Positions 1 through 6,450 of a DNA stretch of 64,000 nucleotides are shown piece by piece. The position numbers and the translations under genes are program-made. Position 1 is the first letter of the stretch; each line of letters starts with the position of its first letter. Source of the DNA: Pseudomonadota bacterium (GTDB lineage: Bacteria > Pseudomonadota > Gammaproteobacteria > Steroidobacterales > Steroidobacteraceae); the NCBI GenBank assembly GCA_021843755.1, contig JAKBWB010000003.1, positions 179,951 to 243,950 of the forward strand, in the 5' to 3' direction. Below the pieces are notes generated by a model. The model saw only the letters and a program-made list of their open reading frames with translations. It was not told where the DNA came from and made no database searches.

Positions 1-1
1 G

Positions 2-85
2 CAGGTCAATCGCCTGGCTCAATCGCTTGAGCCGCACATCGCGAGTCTGTGTGCGGCGTGGAGGACAATCCATGGTCATCACTAA
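2..85 (+). CDS. 3' end of an upstream gene (partial)
   Basis: Frame 2 is open from the window edge to a TAA at 83-85 and would encode 27 C-terminal residues ending AWRTIHGHH. It overlaps the start of the DUF2442 gene by 14 nt, as coupled genes often do. DUF2442 genes are commonly paired with an upstream DUF4160 gene, and the W-plus-aromatic/His ending would fit that, but the fragment is too short to identify. The assignment is inference from context only. Confidence 0.3.
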   Translation, partial: QVNRLAQSLEPHIASLCAAWRTIHGHH

Positions 86-482
86 AGAGCAATTCAAGGC
101 GGCGGACGCGCAGGCCGCGGCGACCCTCGCGCGCGGCCCCGTTGCACGGGCGGCGCGCTTCGACGCCCGTCGCAGACTTATCGTGGTCGAGCTCGAGGGC
201 GGCTGTGAATTCGCCTTCCCGGTAACTCTTGCCGAAGGGTTGGCCGGAGCGCCGCGCTCGAAGTTGTCGAAAATCACCCTGAGCCCGAACGGGCTCGGAC
301 TCCATTGGCCGCTGCTCGATGCCGATCTCTATGTCCCCGGGCTCATCGAAGGCGCCTTCGGTTCGCGGCGCTGGATGCAGCAGATCGGCAAGCTCGGGGG
401 ACAGCGGCGCAGTGCCGCCAAAGCGAAGGCTTCTCGCGAGAATGGCAAGCGGGGTGGTCGGCCGAGGGACCAGGCGGCCTGA
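72..482 (+). CDS. DUF2442 family protein
   Basis: A 136-residue basic protein with the DUF2442 pattern: a short beta-rich N-terminal half and a GLHWPLLDADLYVPGLIEG block at about 76-93. The C-terminal third is rich in Arg, Lys and Gly. The ATG at 72 has a GGAGGA site 8 nt upstream, so it is preferred over in-frame starts further upstream. DUF2442 proteins are small, often found in toxin-antitoxin or mobile contexts next to DUF4160, and have no established biochemical role. The family assignment is fairly secure; the function is unknown. Confidence 0.75.
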   Translation: MVITKEQFKAADAQAAATLARGPVARAARFDARRRLIVVELEGGCEFAFPVTLAEGLAGAPRSKLSKITLSPNGLGLHWPLLDADLYVPGLIEGAFGSRRWMQQIGKLGGQRRSAAKAKASRENGKRGGRPRDQAA

Positions 483-703
483 GAATGACCCCGACCCTGC
501 AATTCATCGAGCACCGCGGGCCCGCGTGCGGTAGACGGTCGATCGTGAGACTGAGTGGGACTCCGCCCGGCCGCTGATCGAGTACTTCCCGGCCAGGGAA
601 CGCCGTCGTTTTATGCCGCCCACGGCCGCCGGCCGGTCTGTCCGCTGATGGATCGGCTTGCGGACGGTGACTTACCGAGAGAAGGCGCCGCTGCATCCGT
701 TGG

Positions 704-744
704 TATACTTGACAACTAGCTCCCTGGTTGTCACAACTGACAAC
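704..744 (+). promoter_or_regulatory. tumE-tumA promoter with three operator half-sites
   Basis: A -10-like TATACT lies at 704-709. TGACAAC occurs at 710-716 and again at 738-744, and its exact inverse GTTGTCA lies at 727-733. The last two form a perfect 7-bp inverted repeat with a 4-bp spacer that ends one base before the toxin GTG. No good -35 is visible. Type II antitoxins usually repress their own promoter, so this is a likely TumA operator. The repeats are seen; the binding protein is inferred. Confidence 0.55.
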
Positions 745-1041
745 GTGAAAGCCGAGCGATTGGTCGCCCGCCGCATTGCGCTGTCAGAGACCGAGTTCGT
801 CGAACTCATCCTGTGGCGTGTCCCGGCGCCGATTGCCCCGAGTACTCGCCGGTACACGTACCGGTACGCCTTCGTCTCTGCCGGTGAGTGCGTGGTGCGG
901 TACGACAACGAGCGGGGCAAGGGCGACCATCGCCACTATGGAGGCCCCGAAGGGCGATACAGATTTGTCAGCCCCGAGAAACTGGAGGCAGATTTCCTGC
1001 GGGATGTGGAGAGGTGGCAGCGTGAAAGCCGTGGTTCTTGA
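745..1041 (+). CDS. tumE: TumE-like toxin (DUF6516)
   Basis: A 98-residue protein with the TumE/DUF6516 signature: an N-terminal FVELILWRVPAP strand region (18-29), then YDNERGKGDHRH (53-64) and YRFVSPEKLEADF (72-84). The GTG at 745 gives the usual MKAE-type N terminus; an earlier TTG at 658 would read through the operator. It overlaps the next gene by 20 nt, with the toxin first. TumE is the toxin of the TumE/TumA type II system. The toxic activity here is inferred from family and arrangement. Confidence 0.8.
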   Translation: MKAERLVARRIALSETEFVELILWRVPAPIAPSTRRYTYRYAFVSAGECVVRYDNERGKGDHRHYGGPEGRYRFVSPEKLEADFLRDVERWQRESRGS

Positions 1042-1390
1042 AGTAGGCTCGTTGACCGACTCTGTGGCCGCCGCCACGCGCGCCTGGAAAATAGGCAAAG
1101 CAGAGGGCGCGGCTCGCATCTCCTTCGCCTCTGCGGAGCTGCTTTGGAAGGTACTCACCGCCAAGCGGCTGGAAATTCTAAAGGCAATGACCGGCGCTGG
1201 CGGCCTGACAATCCGCGAGATCGCGCATCGCGTCGGGCGCGACATCAAGGCGGTCCACTCGGATGTCAAAGCCCTGCAGATGGCAGGCGTGCTCGACAAG
1301 AGCCCGGAAGGCCGCGCGATCTTCCCCTACGACGAAGTGCGGGTCAATTTCTCCTGGCATGGGCGGCCTGATACGAAATGCGCGGGGTAG
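1022..1390 (+). CDS. tumA: TumA-like antitoxin, winged-helix DNA-binding protein
   Basis: A 122-residue protein starting at a GTG inside the toxin gene, preceded by a purine-rich GGAGAGG. Residues 61-92 form a helix-turn-helix (GLTIREIAHRVGRDIKAVHS onward), followed by a short wing ending FPYDEVRVNF. This matches the HVO_A0114/TumA family of putative DNA-binding antitoxins. The overlap with the toxin gene suggests translational coupling. It is the natural candidate to bind the half-sites at 710-744. Function is inferred from family and partner. Confidence 0.78.
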   Translation: MKAVVLEVGSLTDSVAAATRAWKIGKAEGAARISFASAELLWKVLTAKRLEILKAMTGAGGLTIREIAHRVGRDIKAVHSDVKALQMAGVLDKSPEGRAIFPYDEVRVNFSWHGRPDTKCAG

Positions 1391-1489
1391 CCTCACTGCC
1401 ACTCGAGGGGTGGCCGGACGGTGTTTCAGAACCTACCCTTTGTGAGACAGAAAACGCTTAGGCGGTCGAGGTCGATATTCTCGGTCGCA

Positions 1490-1675
1490 ATGATCGGGAC
1501 GAGGATCGGCAATCGCGCCTTCGACGCGACCGGCGCCACGAAGTGTGTGAAGAACGGCGGCAGGCTCGAGGTCGCGCAAGTCATGGCCGCCCACAAGAGC
1601 GCACGGACCGCCGGGCTCTATGATCGGCGCGGCGATCAGATCCGTCTCGACGACGTCGAACGGATCGTGATCTGA
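1490..1675 (+). pseudogene. Tyrosine recombinase (integrase) C-terminal remnant
   Basis: About 60 residues resemble the end of a phage/integron-type tyrosine integrase: RAFDATG, KNGGRLEVAQVMAAH, then LYDRRGDQIRLDDVERIVI. Intact relatives carry HTFRATG where this reads RAFDATG, so the conserved His and catalytic Arg of the HxxR motif are replaced. The later His (AAH) and the Tyr nucleophile (LYDRR) remain. The N-terminal 200 or more residues are missing. It is a non-functional trace of an old integration event. Confidence 0.75.
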
Positions 1676-1701
1676 TCAGGGGTGATTGCCCTCGAGGCGT
1701 C

Positions 1702-2025
1702 TCAACGTCGCGGCAGGTCGATCACGTTGTCCGATTCCGGCGTCACGGTGCGGGCCTCGGGCTCGGCCCGCTCGAGGCACTGCGGGGAGACGTTCCAGCG
1801 ATGACCGTCGTCCGTGACGATGCTGACGGTCTTCTTGTTGTAGCGGACGATCATACCGGTGACCGGCGCACGGCCCTCGGGCTGGAATTTCACGCGCTCG
1901 CCGATGCGAAACTCGAGCATCGTGACGTGCGCCTCGAGCTGCCGCAGAACGCGCAGCCGGGCGACAATCCGGTGGTTGAGGTCGATCAGCTCGGCCTCGG
2001 TGAGCTGGTTGATGTCGATGGGCAT
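1702..2025 (-). CDS. Small conserved protein with SH3-like barrel, unknown function
   Basis: A 107-residue protein: a helical N terminus (LTEAELIDLNHRIVARLRVL, 8-27), then a probable SH3-like beta barrel at about 38-82 (FRIGERVKF, TGMIVRYNKKTVSIVTDDG, RWNVSP), and an acidic tail. Similar small proteins occur widely in proteobacteria; none has an established role that I know of. The ATG at 2025 has GAGG 9 nt upstream. It lies 80 nt downstream of the GHKL ATPase on the same strand, so the two may be co-transcribed. The domain reading is inferred from strand pattern. Confidence 0.65.
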   Translation of the reverse strand: MPIDINQLTEAELIDLNHRIVARLRVLRQLEAHVTMLEFRIGERVKFQPEGRAPVTGMIVRYNKKTVSIVTDDGHRWNVSPQCLERAEPEARTVTPESDNVIDLPRR

Positions 2026-2105
2026 GCATGATCCTCAGTCGTTCATATACTGAATCGGCAGGTCGGCGCCACCCGCCGACCGGTCGTGCCGCGGTCGCGT
2101 TTCGG

Positions 2106-3995
2106 CTAGCGCGTCTTGAGCTTCTCCTCCGCATAGAGCGACAGCTCGATCATCCGCTCCAGGAGCTGCTCGGGCGACACACCGGCGAAGTTGCGCAGGA
2201 CGAGCTCCTTGACGTAGAGGCGCACGAGGTAACGCAGCTGCAGCGCCCGGTTGGCGGTCGCGAACACGAAGTCCCGGTGGCCGTTGTTCACGACGATGAT
2301 GTTGCGCTCGGTGTCATATCGCGATCTCCACAGCTCTCCGGCGGCGCGCTCGAAGGTGTACCCGGGAAGGCCCCGAGCATTGACGATGGCCGAGGCGACC
2401 GGCTCGAGCGAATCCGTCACGGTGACCAGCGCTTCGGCGGCGCAGGTGATCTCGCGCTGGGCGACCGTGACCCTCAGTCGCGAGAGCCCGGGTGTGGCGG
2501 GCGCCAGAAATTCGACCTCCTGGTCTGCGGTACTCGCGAGCGCGCCGCCGCCCTCGACGATCTCCCACGAGAACTGCAGATCCTCCTCCACGCGCCGGCG
2601 GGAACGATCGCGCGGCAGCGCCCGAAATCGCCGCCGCTCGTTCACCGGGGCGGTGCTCGAGGCCGGCGAGATGACCACGCTGAACAAGGGGCCGGCGTAC
2701 TCGAAGAACTGCCGCTGCGTACCGGGGCTGAAAGATGGCTCCGTGGCGCCAAGCTCGGCCGCCTCGCCGTCGGCCCCTGCCACCTCAGTGTCCTCGGTGC
2801 CGGAGGGTCGCGGCCCGCCCTCGCCGCGAGCACGCGCATGGATGTCGAACCAGTCGTACTCCTCGGGTGGGAGGGCGAGCAGGGCCTCGCGGAAAGCACG
2901 CTGGATCGCTCGCAGCGACTGCTGGGTGGCCTGTTCCTCCTCCGCCCGTTGCTGCGCCTCGATCAGGCCGGTCAGGTGCGCTTCGAGCGGTCGCAGAGCA
3001 TCCCGCAGCGCCGCGTAGCGCTCGTCATGGATCACCCCACTGCGCGTGCCGGGCGTGAGGTTCAGGAACGGGACGTCGAGCAGGCCCTCCAGGTACCGCG
3101 ACGACCAGGGCGCGTGCTCCAGGCCCGGGAGCGTGGCGAGATCCTCGATGACCCGCGTTCCGCTCCGGGTCAGAGCCACGCGGCAGCTGTCATCCGGCTC
3201 GGCCAGGTAGAGCTCTGCATAGGCATCCCCGTAGGGCGTGCGCACCGCCGGGAGCTGGTGGAGGAGGCGCCCCTCGTACGCGCGCGGCTCGACCTCGTAC
3301 TGCTTGCGCGCGAGCTTGTCGATCACGGTCACACGCACACTCGCGTGGCGAATTCGGTCGCGCAGCTCCGAGGCGAGGTACCACTGGATCTTCTCGCCGG
3401 ACAGAGACCGGATGCCCTCGAGAAGCGGGCGGATCCGCAGCTCCGTTCCCCGCTCGGCAAACAGCACTCGTCGCGTACTGACCGTATAACCGGAATGCCC
3501 CTTGCTCAGGGTCATCTGGTACGAGCGCTGGTCGGCGCCGGTCGAGATCATCGTGAGCTCCTCGCCCACCGTCCAGAAGGACAGCAGCCCGATGCCGAAC
3601 TCGCCCTGCAGGCCCGCGCCGGCTCCCTCGCTCTTCAGCCGCCGCTTGATCGAATCGCAGATGTGCGTCGCGACGTATTTGAAATTCGGCTTGCCGTCCT
3701 CGTCGCGCGGTACGCCGTCGCCGTCGTCCTGAACCGATAGATAGTGCTCGCCGTGCTCGCGGCCGCGGGTGATGGTGATCGTCTTGGCATGCGCGTCGAT
3801 GCTGTTCTCGACGAACTCCGCGATCGCCTTGAGCGGATTGCTCTGCGAGAGGGCGATGATCCGGATCGCGTTCCAGTCGTCGCCGATCTTGAGGCGGCCG
3901 CGATCTGCGGCCTTGGCACCGCGAGATCGCCTCGGCCGCGTGACCGCGCCCGCCGGATCCGCCGCGGCGGGTCGGGAAGTCTCGTCCGAGCTCAT
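2106..3995 (-). CDS. GHKL-type ATPase (Hsp90/MORC-like) with C-terminal Ig-like region
   Basis: A 629-residue protein with a complete Bergerat ATP-binding fold near the N terminus: N box IAEFVENSIDA (58-68, E60 and N64), G1 box DDGDG (90-94) and G2 box GEFGIG (131-136) followed by LLSFWTVG. The first 35 residues are basic and probably disordered. A middle domain follows to about 330, then a Glu/Gln helical linker, a Gly/Glu-rich loop, and a beta-sandwich-like stretch (about 470-530, FSWEIVEGGG...VEFLAP). The end is helical (YVKELVLRNF...MIELSLYAEEKLK). It is not canonical HtpG, MutL or GyrB. Such ATPases occur in some defence systems, but there is no direct evidence of that role here. Confidence 0.75.
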   Translation of the reverse strand: MSSDETSRPAAADPAGAVTRPRRSRGAKAADRGRLKIGDDWNAIRIIALSQSNPLKAIAEFVENSIDAHAKTITITRGREHGEHYLSVQDDGDGVPRDEDGKPNFKYVATHICDSIKRRLKSEGAGAGLQGEFGIGLLSFWTVGEELTMISTGADQRSYQMTLSKGHSGYTVSTRRVLFAERGTELRIRPLLEGIRSLSGEKIQWYLASELRDRIRHASVRVTVIDKLARKQYEVEPRAYEGRLLHQLPAVRTPYGDAYAELYLAEPDDSCRVALTRSGTRVIEDLATLPGLEHAPWSSRYLEGLLDVPFLNLTPGTRSGVIHDERYAALRDALRPLEAHLTGLIEAQQRAEEEQATQQSLRAIQRAFREALLALPPEEYDWFDIHARARGEGGPRPSGTEDTEVAGADGEAAELGATEPSFSPGTQRQFFEYAGPLFSVVISPASSTAPVNERRRFRALPRDRSRRRVEEDLQFSWEIVEGGGALASTADQEVEFLAPATPGLSRLRVTVAQREITCAAEALVTVTDSLEPVASAIVNARGLPGYTFERAAGELWRSRYDTERNIIVVNNGHRDFVFATANRALQLRYLVRLYVKELVLRNFAGVSPEQLLERMIELSLYAEEKLKTR

Positions 3996-4106
3996 TTCGC
4001 CTATCTTACTCCTCGCGCCTCACGACCGGCGACCGGCACCGGCGCCAGGACACTGCCACGCCGATGGCCCGTGTCACCATCCCGAGGCATGGGCACGTTT
4101 TCAAAT

Positions 4107-4145
4107 ACCATGAGTTTCCACCATCTCGCGGTGGTTTTTCATGGT
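4107..4145. repeat. Nested inverted repeat at the edge of the truncated DUF4143 gene
   Basis: ACCATGA (4107-4113) and TCATGGT (4139-4145) are exact inverse repeats enclosing CCACC (4118-4122) and GGTGG (4130-4134), with a 7-nt loop. The two stems are separated by 4-nt internal loops. It sits 13 nt before the first plausible start of the DUF4143 remnant, so it may mark a deletion or insertion junction. No family could be assigned. Confidence 0.5.
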
Positions 4146-4157
4146 CCAGTTCCGACC

Positions 4158-4682
4158 ATGATCGATCGTGCCCAGCTGACTCTGCGCATCCGTCGAGCGC
4201 TGCGGCGCTATCTCGATCTGCTCACGCAATTGCTCGTGGTGCGCCAGCTGCAGCCCTGGCACGAGAATCTCGCCAAACGCCAGGTGAAATCCCCCAAGGT
4301 CTACGTCCGCGACAGTGGCCTTCTGCATGCACTGCTCGGCATCCGCTCCGAGCGCGAATTGCTCACCCATCCGAAAAGCGGCGCGTCATGGGAAGGCTAC
4401 GTGCTCGAGGAAATCCTCAAGACCACCGAGCCGGACGGGGCCTACTTCCGGGCTACACATCAAGGGGCGGAGTTGGATCTGCTCTTGATGAGGAAGGGCC
4501 GGCGCGTGGGCATCGAGGTCAAGCGCGCCGACGCCCCGACCCTGACCCCCTCGATGCGCATCGCCCTGGCCGATCTGAAACTCGATGAACTCAATGTCAT
4601 CTATCCCGGAACGCGCCCCTATGAACTGGCGCCGCGGGTCAAGGTGATGCCGGTGAGCGAAGTCCCCGGGCTGGGCGCATGA
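4158..4682 (+). pseudogene. DUF4143 ATPase, C-terminal half only
   Basis: 174 residues match the C-terminal part of the AAA/DUF4143 ATPases: RRYLDLLTQLLVVRQLQPWH, KVYVRDSGLLHALLGI, SWEGYVLEEIL, then ATHQGAELDLLLMRKGRRVG with an endonuclease-like E...D...E/K pattern. Intact proteins are about 380-450 residues and begin with an AAA P-loop domain, which is absent. The ATG at 4158 falls inside what should be mid-protein. It is best read as a 5'-truncated gene. Whether the remaining nuclease-like domain is expressed is unknown. Confidence 0.75.
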
Positions 4683-4802
4683 CGAGCCCGCTCGAGGAGG
4701 CCGCCTGCTGTCGTGGCGAGCTCCAACACACCATTGCGACGAGGCGCGAGCAGGCCATCGCGCTGCTTCAGCTGCCGCGCGCAGAGGCGCAGCACGCGCG
4801 CC

Positions 4803-5105
4803 TTAAGCGACGCTCGATAACGGCCGAATCCGCGCCGCAATACGCCTGAGCGTGTTACGCGAGGCGATGCGCATATTGTATTCGCTCTGGAGATTGAGCC
4901 AGAACCGGGCGTCCATGGTGAAATACAGCCCGAGGCGCAACGCAGTGTCCGCCGTGATCGGGCGCCGGCCGTGAATCAGCTCGCTGATGCGGCTCGGGGG
5001 CACGTCGATATCCGCGGCGAGCTGGCGCGCGGTGAGCTTCATGGGCTTCATGAACTCCTCGAGCAGGATCTCGCCCGGGTGGATTTCGTCGAGTAGCTTG
5101 GCCAT
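4803..5105 (-). CDS. higA: HigA-type antitoxin (XRE family)
   Basis: A 100-residue HigA/VapI-type helix-turn-helix protein beginning with the characteristic IHPGEILLEEFMKPM (8-22), then a helix-turn-helix (TARQLAADIDVPPSRISELI, 25-44), GRRPITADTALRLGLYFTMD and ARFWLNLQSEYNM. It follows the toxin gene by 9 nt, in the toxin-first order typical of higBA. It should neutralise HigB and repress the operon, probably at the palindrome at 5407-5423. Length and motifs are complete. Confidence 0.92.
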   Translation of the reverse strand: MAKLLDEIHPGEILLEEFMKPMKLTARQLAADIDVPPSRISELIHGRRPITADTALRLGLYFTMDARFWLNLQSEYNMRIASRNTLRRIAARIRPLSSVA

Positions 5106-5114
5106 CTGTCCCTC

Positions 5115-5393
5115 CTAATGGTAGTCCACGATCGCAACCTGGTGCGCACCGTCCGTGCACCAGATGAAGCAGACTCGCCGTTGCTCATTGATCCGGATGC
5201 TGTGCTGGCCCTTGCGATCCCCGCGCAGAGCCTCGAGCCGGTTGCCGGGTGGCACCCGCAGGCTCGCCAGTTCCGTGGCCGCCTGCAATTGCAGGAGCTT
5301 GCGGCGCGCCACCCGCTCGATGTTCTTCCAGCGAACCACCGGTCGGCTGTGAAACAGAGCCTCGGTATCCCGGCACGCGAACGAGCGGATCAT
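5115..5393 (-). CDS. higB: HigB-type toxin (RelE/ParE fold)
   Basis: A 92-residue RelE-superfamily toxin: MIRSFACRDTEALF start, a basic helical middle with RKLLQLQAATELASLRVPPG, then SIRINEQRRVCFIW and the closing VAIVDYH, where the conserved late His lies. HigB toxins cleave mRNA on the ribosome. The ATG at 5393 gives the usual HigB N terminus. It lies about 2 nt from the predicted transcription start, so the message may be nearly leaderless. It is first in a two-gene operon with higA. Confidence 0.9.
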   Translation of the reverse strand: MIRSFACRDTEALFHSRPVVRWKNIERVARRKLLQLQAATELASLRVPPGNRLEALRGDRKGQHSIRINEQRRVCFIWCTDGAHQVAIVDYH

Positions 5394-5401
5394 CGGCCAC
5401 C

Positions 5402-5430
5402 ATGATATTCCGTGCTACGGAATCTGTCAA
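5402..5430 (-). promoter_or_regulatory. higBA promoter with operator in the spacer
   Basis: Reading the minus strand, TTGACA (5425-5430) and TATCAT (5402-5407) are separated by exactly 17 nt. Within the spacer and touching the -10, ATTCCGT/ACGGAAT (5407-5423) is a perfect 7-bp inverted repeat with a 3-nt centre. The start point would fall near 5395, two bases before the higB ATG. A HigA dimer on this palindrome would block RNA polymerase directly. The elements are seen; the regulation is inferred. Confidence 0.75.
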
Positions 5431-5910
5431 ACGGAACAGCGGCGGGAAATGGTGGATCGAACGGCTATACCGTGATCCTTCCTGGAAGCGCCAGGCCGTG
5501 TTCCTGCCGCTCACCGCGAGCCCCCATCATCGGCGCCTGAGGCCCGCAAAACCACCTCGAGTCAAATTCATTCACTTCACCAACCCTTCGCTCGGGCGTG
5601 GCCGATCTCGCCGGCGGCGTTGAGCCATCGCCGAGGAGCCCTGGGGCACCGGATCAGGCGGCCCCGCGTCGCTTCGGGCGGCGCACGAACTCGCGGACAG
5701 CCGCGTCGATCTGGAGCTGCCCGTCATGATCAAGCTCGCGCAAATCATCCACCCATGGCCGCGAGCACAGTTTGCGAACGGATTCTCCGGCCGGTCCGGC
5801 CGAGACGCCAACCCGCGTCCGCCGCGGCCATCACGATGCGCGCGCGGTCCTCGGCAATCGCTGATCCTTCGGCTCCACCCTCCATCCTTCCCGCGACCGC
5901 CCGCCGATGA
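5431..5910. other. Decayed intergenic stretch
   Basis: No intact gene is visible. On the minus strand an open stretch at about 5655-5790 reads as a plausible C terminus (LDHDGQLQIDAAVREF, then VRRPKRRGAA and a TGA at about 5655), with no identifiable family. Next to it, 5790-5865 is a vestigial copy of the adjacent exonuclease 3' end, listed separately. The stretch looks like residue of past rearrangement between the higBA pair and the exonuclease. Confidence 0.4.
5790..5865 (-). pseudogene. Vestigial duplicate of the exonuclease C terminus
   Basis: The minus strand reads AEDRARIVMAAADAGWRLG, closely matching ACARIVMAATAAGWRPAG at the end of the exonuclease gene immediately upstream. At the DNA level, cgcggccatcacgat occurs in both (about 5821-5837 and 5951-5965). 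Only the last roughly 25 codons are recognisable and the frame then runs on without the proper stop. It appears to be a degenerate tandem duplication. Confidence 0.5.
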
Positions 5911-6450
5911 TCATCCGCCGCGGCCGGCCGGACGCCAACCGGCGGCGGTCGCGGCCATCACGATCCGCGCGCAGGCCTCGGCATCGGAGGCGGCGTGGTG
6001 ATGGCGCAGCGAAATCCGCAGCCGGGCACAGACATCCGGAAGCTTGGTCGGGTAGATGCTCCAGACCTGGCGGGCAACCTGGACCGTGCAGACGAAAGGA
6101 TGGCGGACCGGGCCCAGACCGTAGGCTGCACAGCAGCCGCCGAGAACGCCGCGATCGAAGGCGGCGTTGTGCGCCGCGAGAAAGTCCACGGCGCCGACGC
6201 GGGCGAGGATCCCGGGCCACAGCGCATCGAAGGTCGGCGCCGCGCGCACGTCCGACCAGGTTAAGCCGTGAACGTGCGTGAATTCAAACTCCCGGGTCGG
6301 CGGGCGGATCAGCTCGTAGATCCGCTTGAGGATGCGCCCGCCCGACACGACGACCACGCCGACGGCGCAGGCGCTGTCGGGCTGGCGGTTGGCCGTCTCG
6401 AAGTCGATCGCCGCGAACCGGCCGGTCGGCCCCTGCGGCTTCGTCCCCAT
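5911..6450 (-). CDS. 3'-5' exonuclease, DnaQ/DEDDh fold
   Basis: A 179-residue single-domain exonuclease. Exo I is AAIDFETAN (D16, E18), Exo II is LAAHNAAFD (D99), and Exo III is the HxAxxD motif HHAASD (H151, D156), so all DEDDh metal ligands are present. It resembles PolC/epsilon-type proofreading domains and stand-alone DnaQ-like exonucleases, but has no clamp or polymerase domain. The ATG at 6450 overlaps the stop of the sulfotransferase gene by one base (TGATG), suggesting coupling. Its in vivo substrate is unknown. Confidence 0.85.
   Translation of the reverse strand: MGTKPQGPTGRFAAIDFETANRQPDSACAVGVVVVSGGRILKRIYELIRPPTREFEFTHVHGLTWSDVRAAPTFDALWPGILARVGAVDFLAAHNAAFDRGVLGGCCAAYGLGPVRHPFVCTVQVARQVWSIYPTKLPDVCARLRISLRHHHAASDAEACARIVMAATAAGWRPAGRGG

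Noticed and set aside
2028..3740. A 570-codon plus-strand frame opposite the GHKL ATPase
   Set aside because: The minus-strand product has all GHKL motifs in order, while this frame reads as low-complexity Arg/Leu/Glu.
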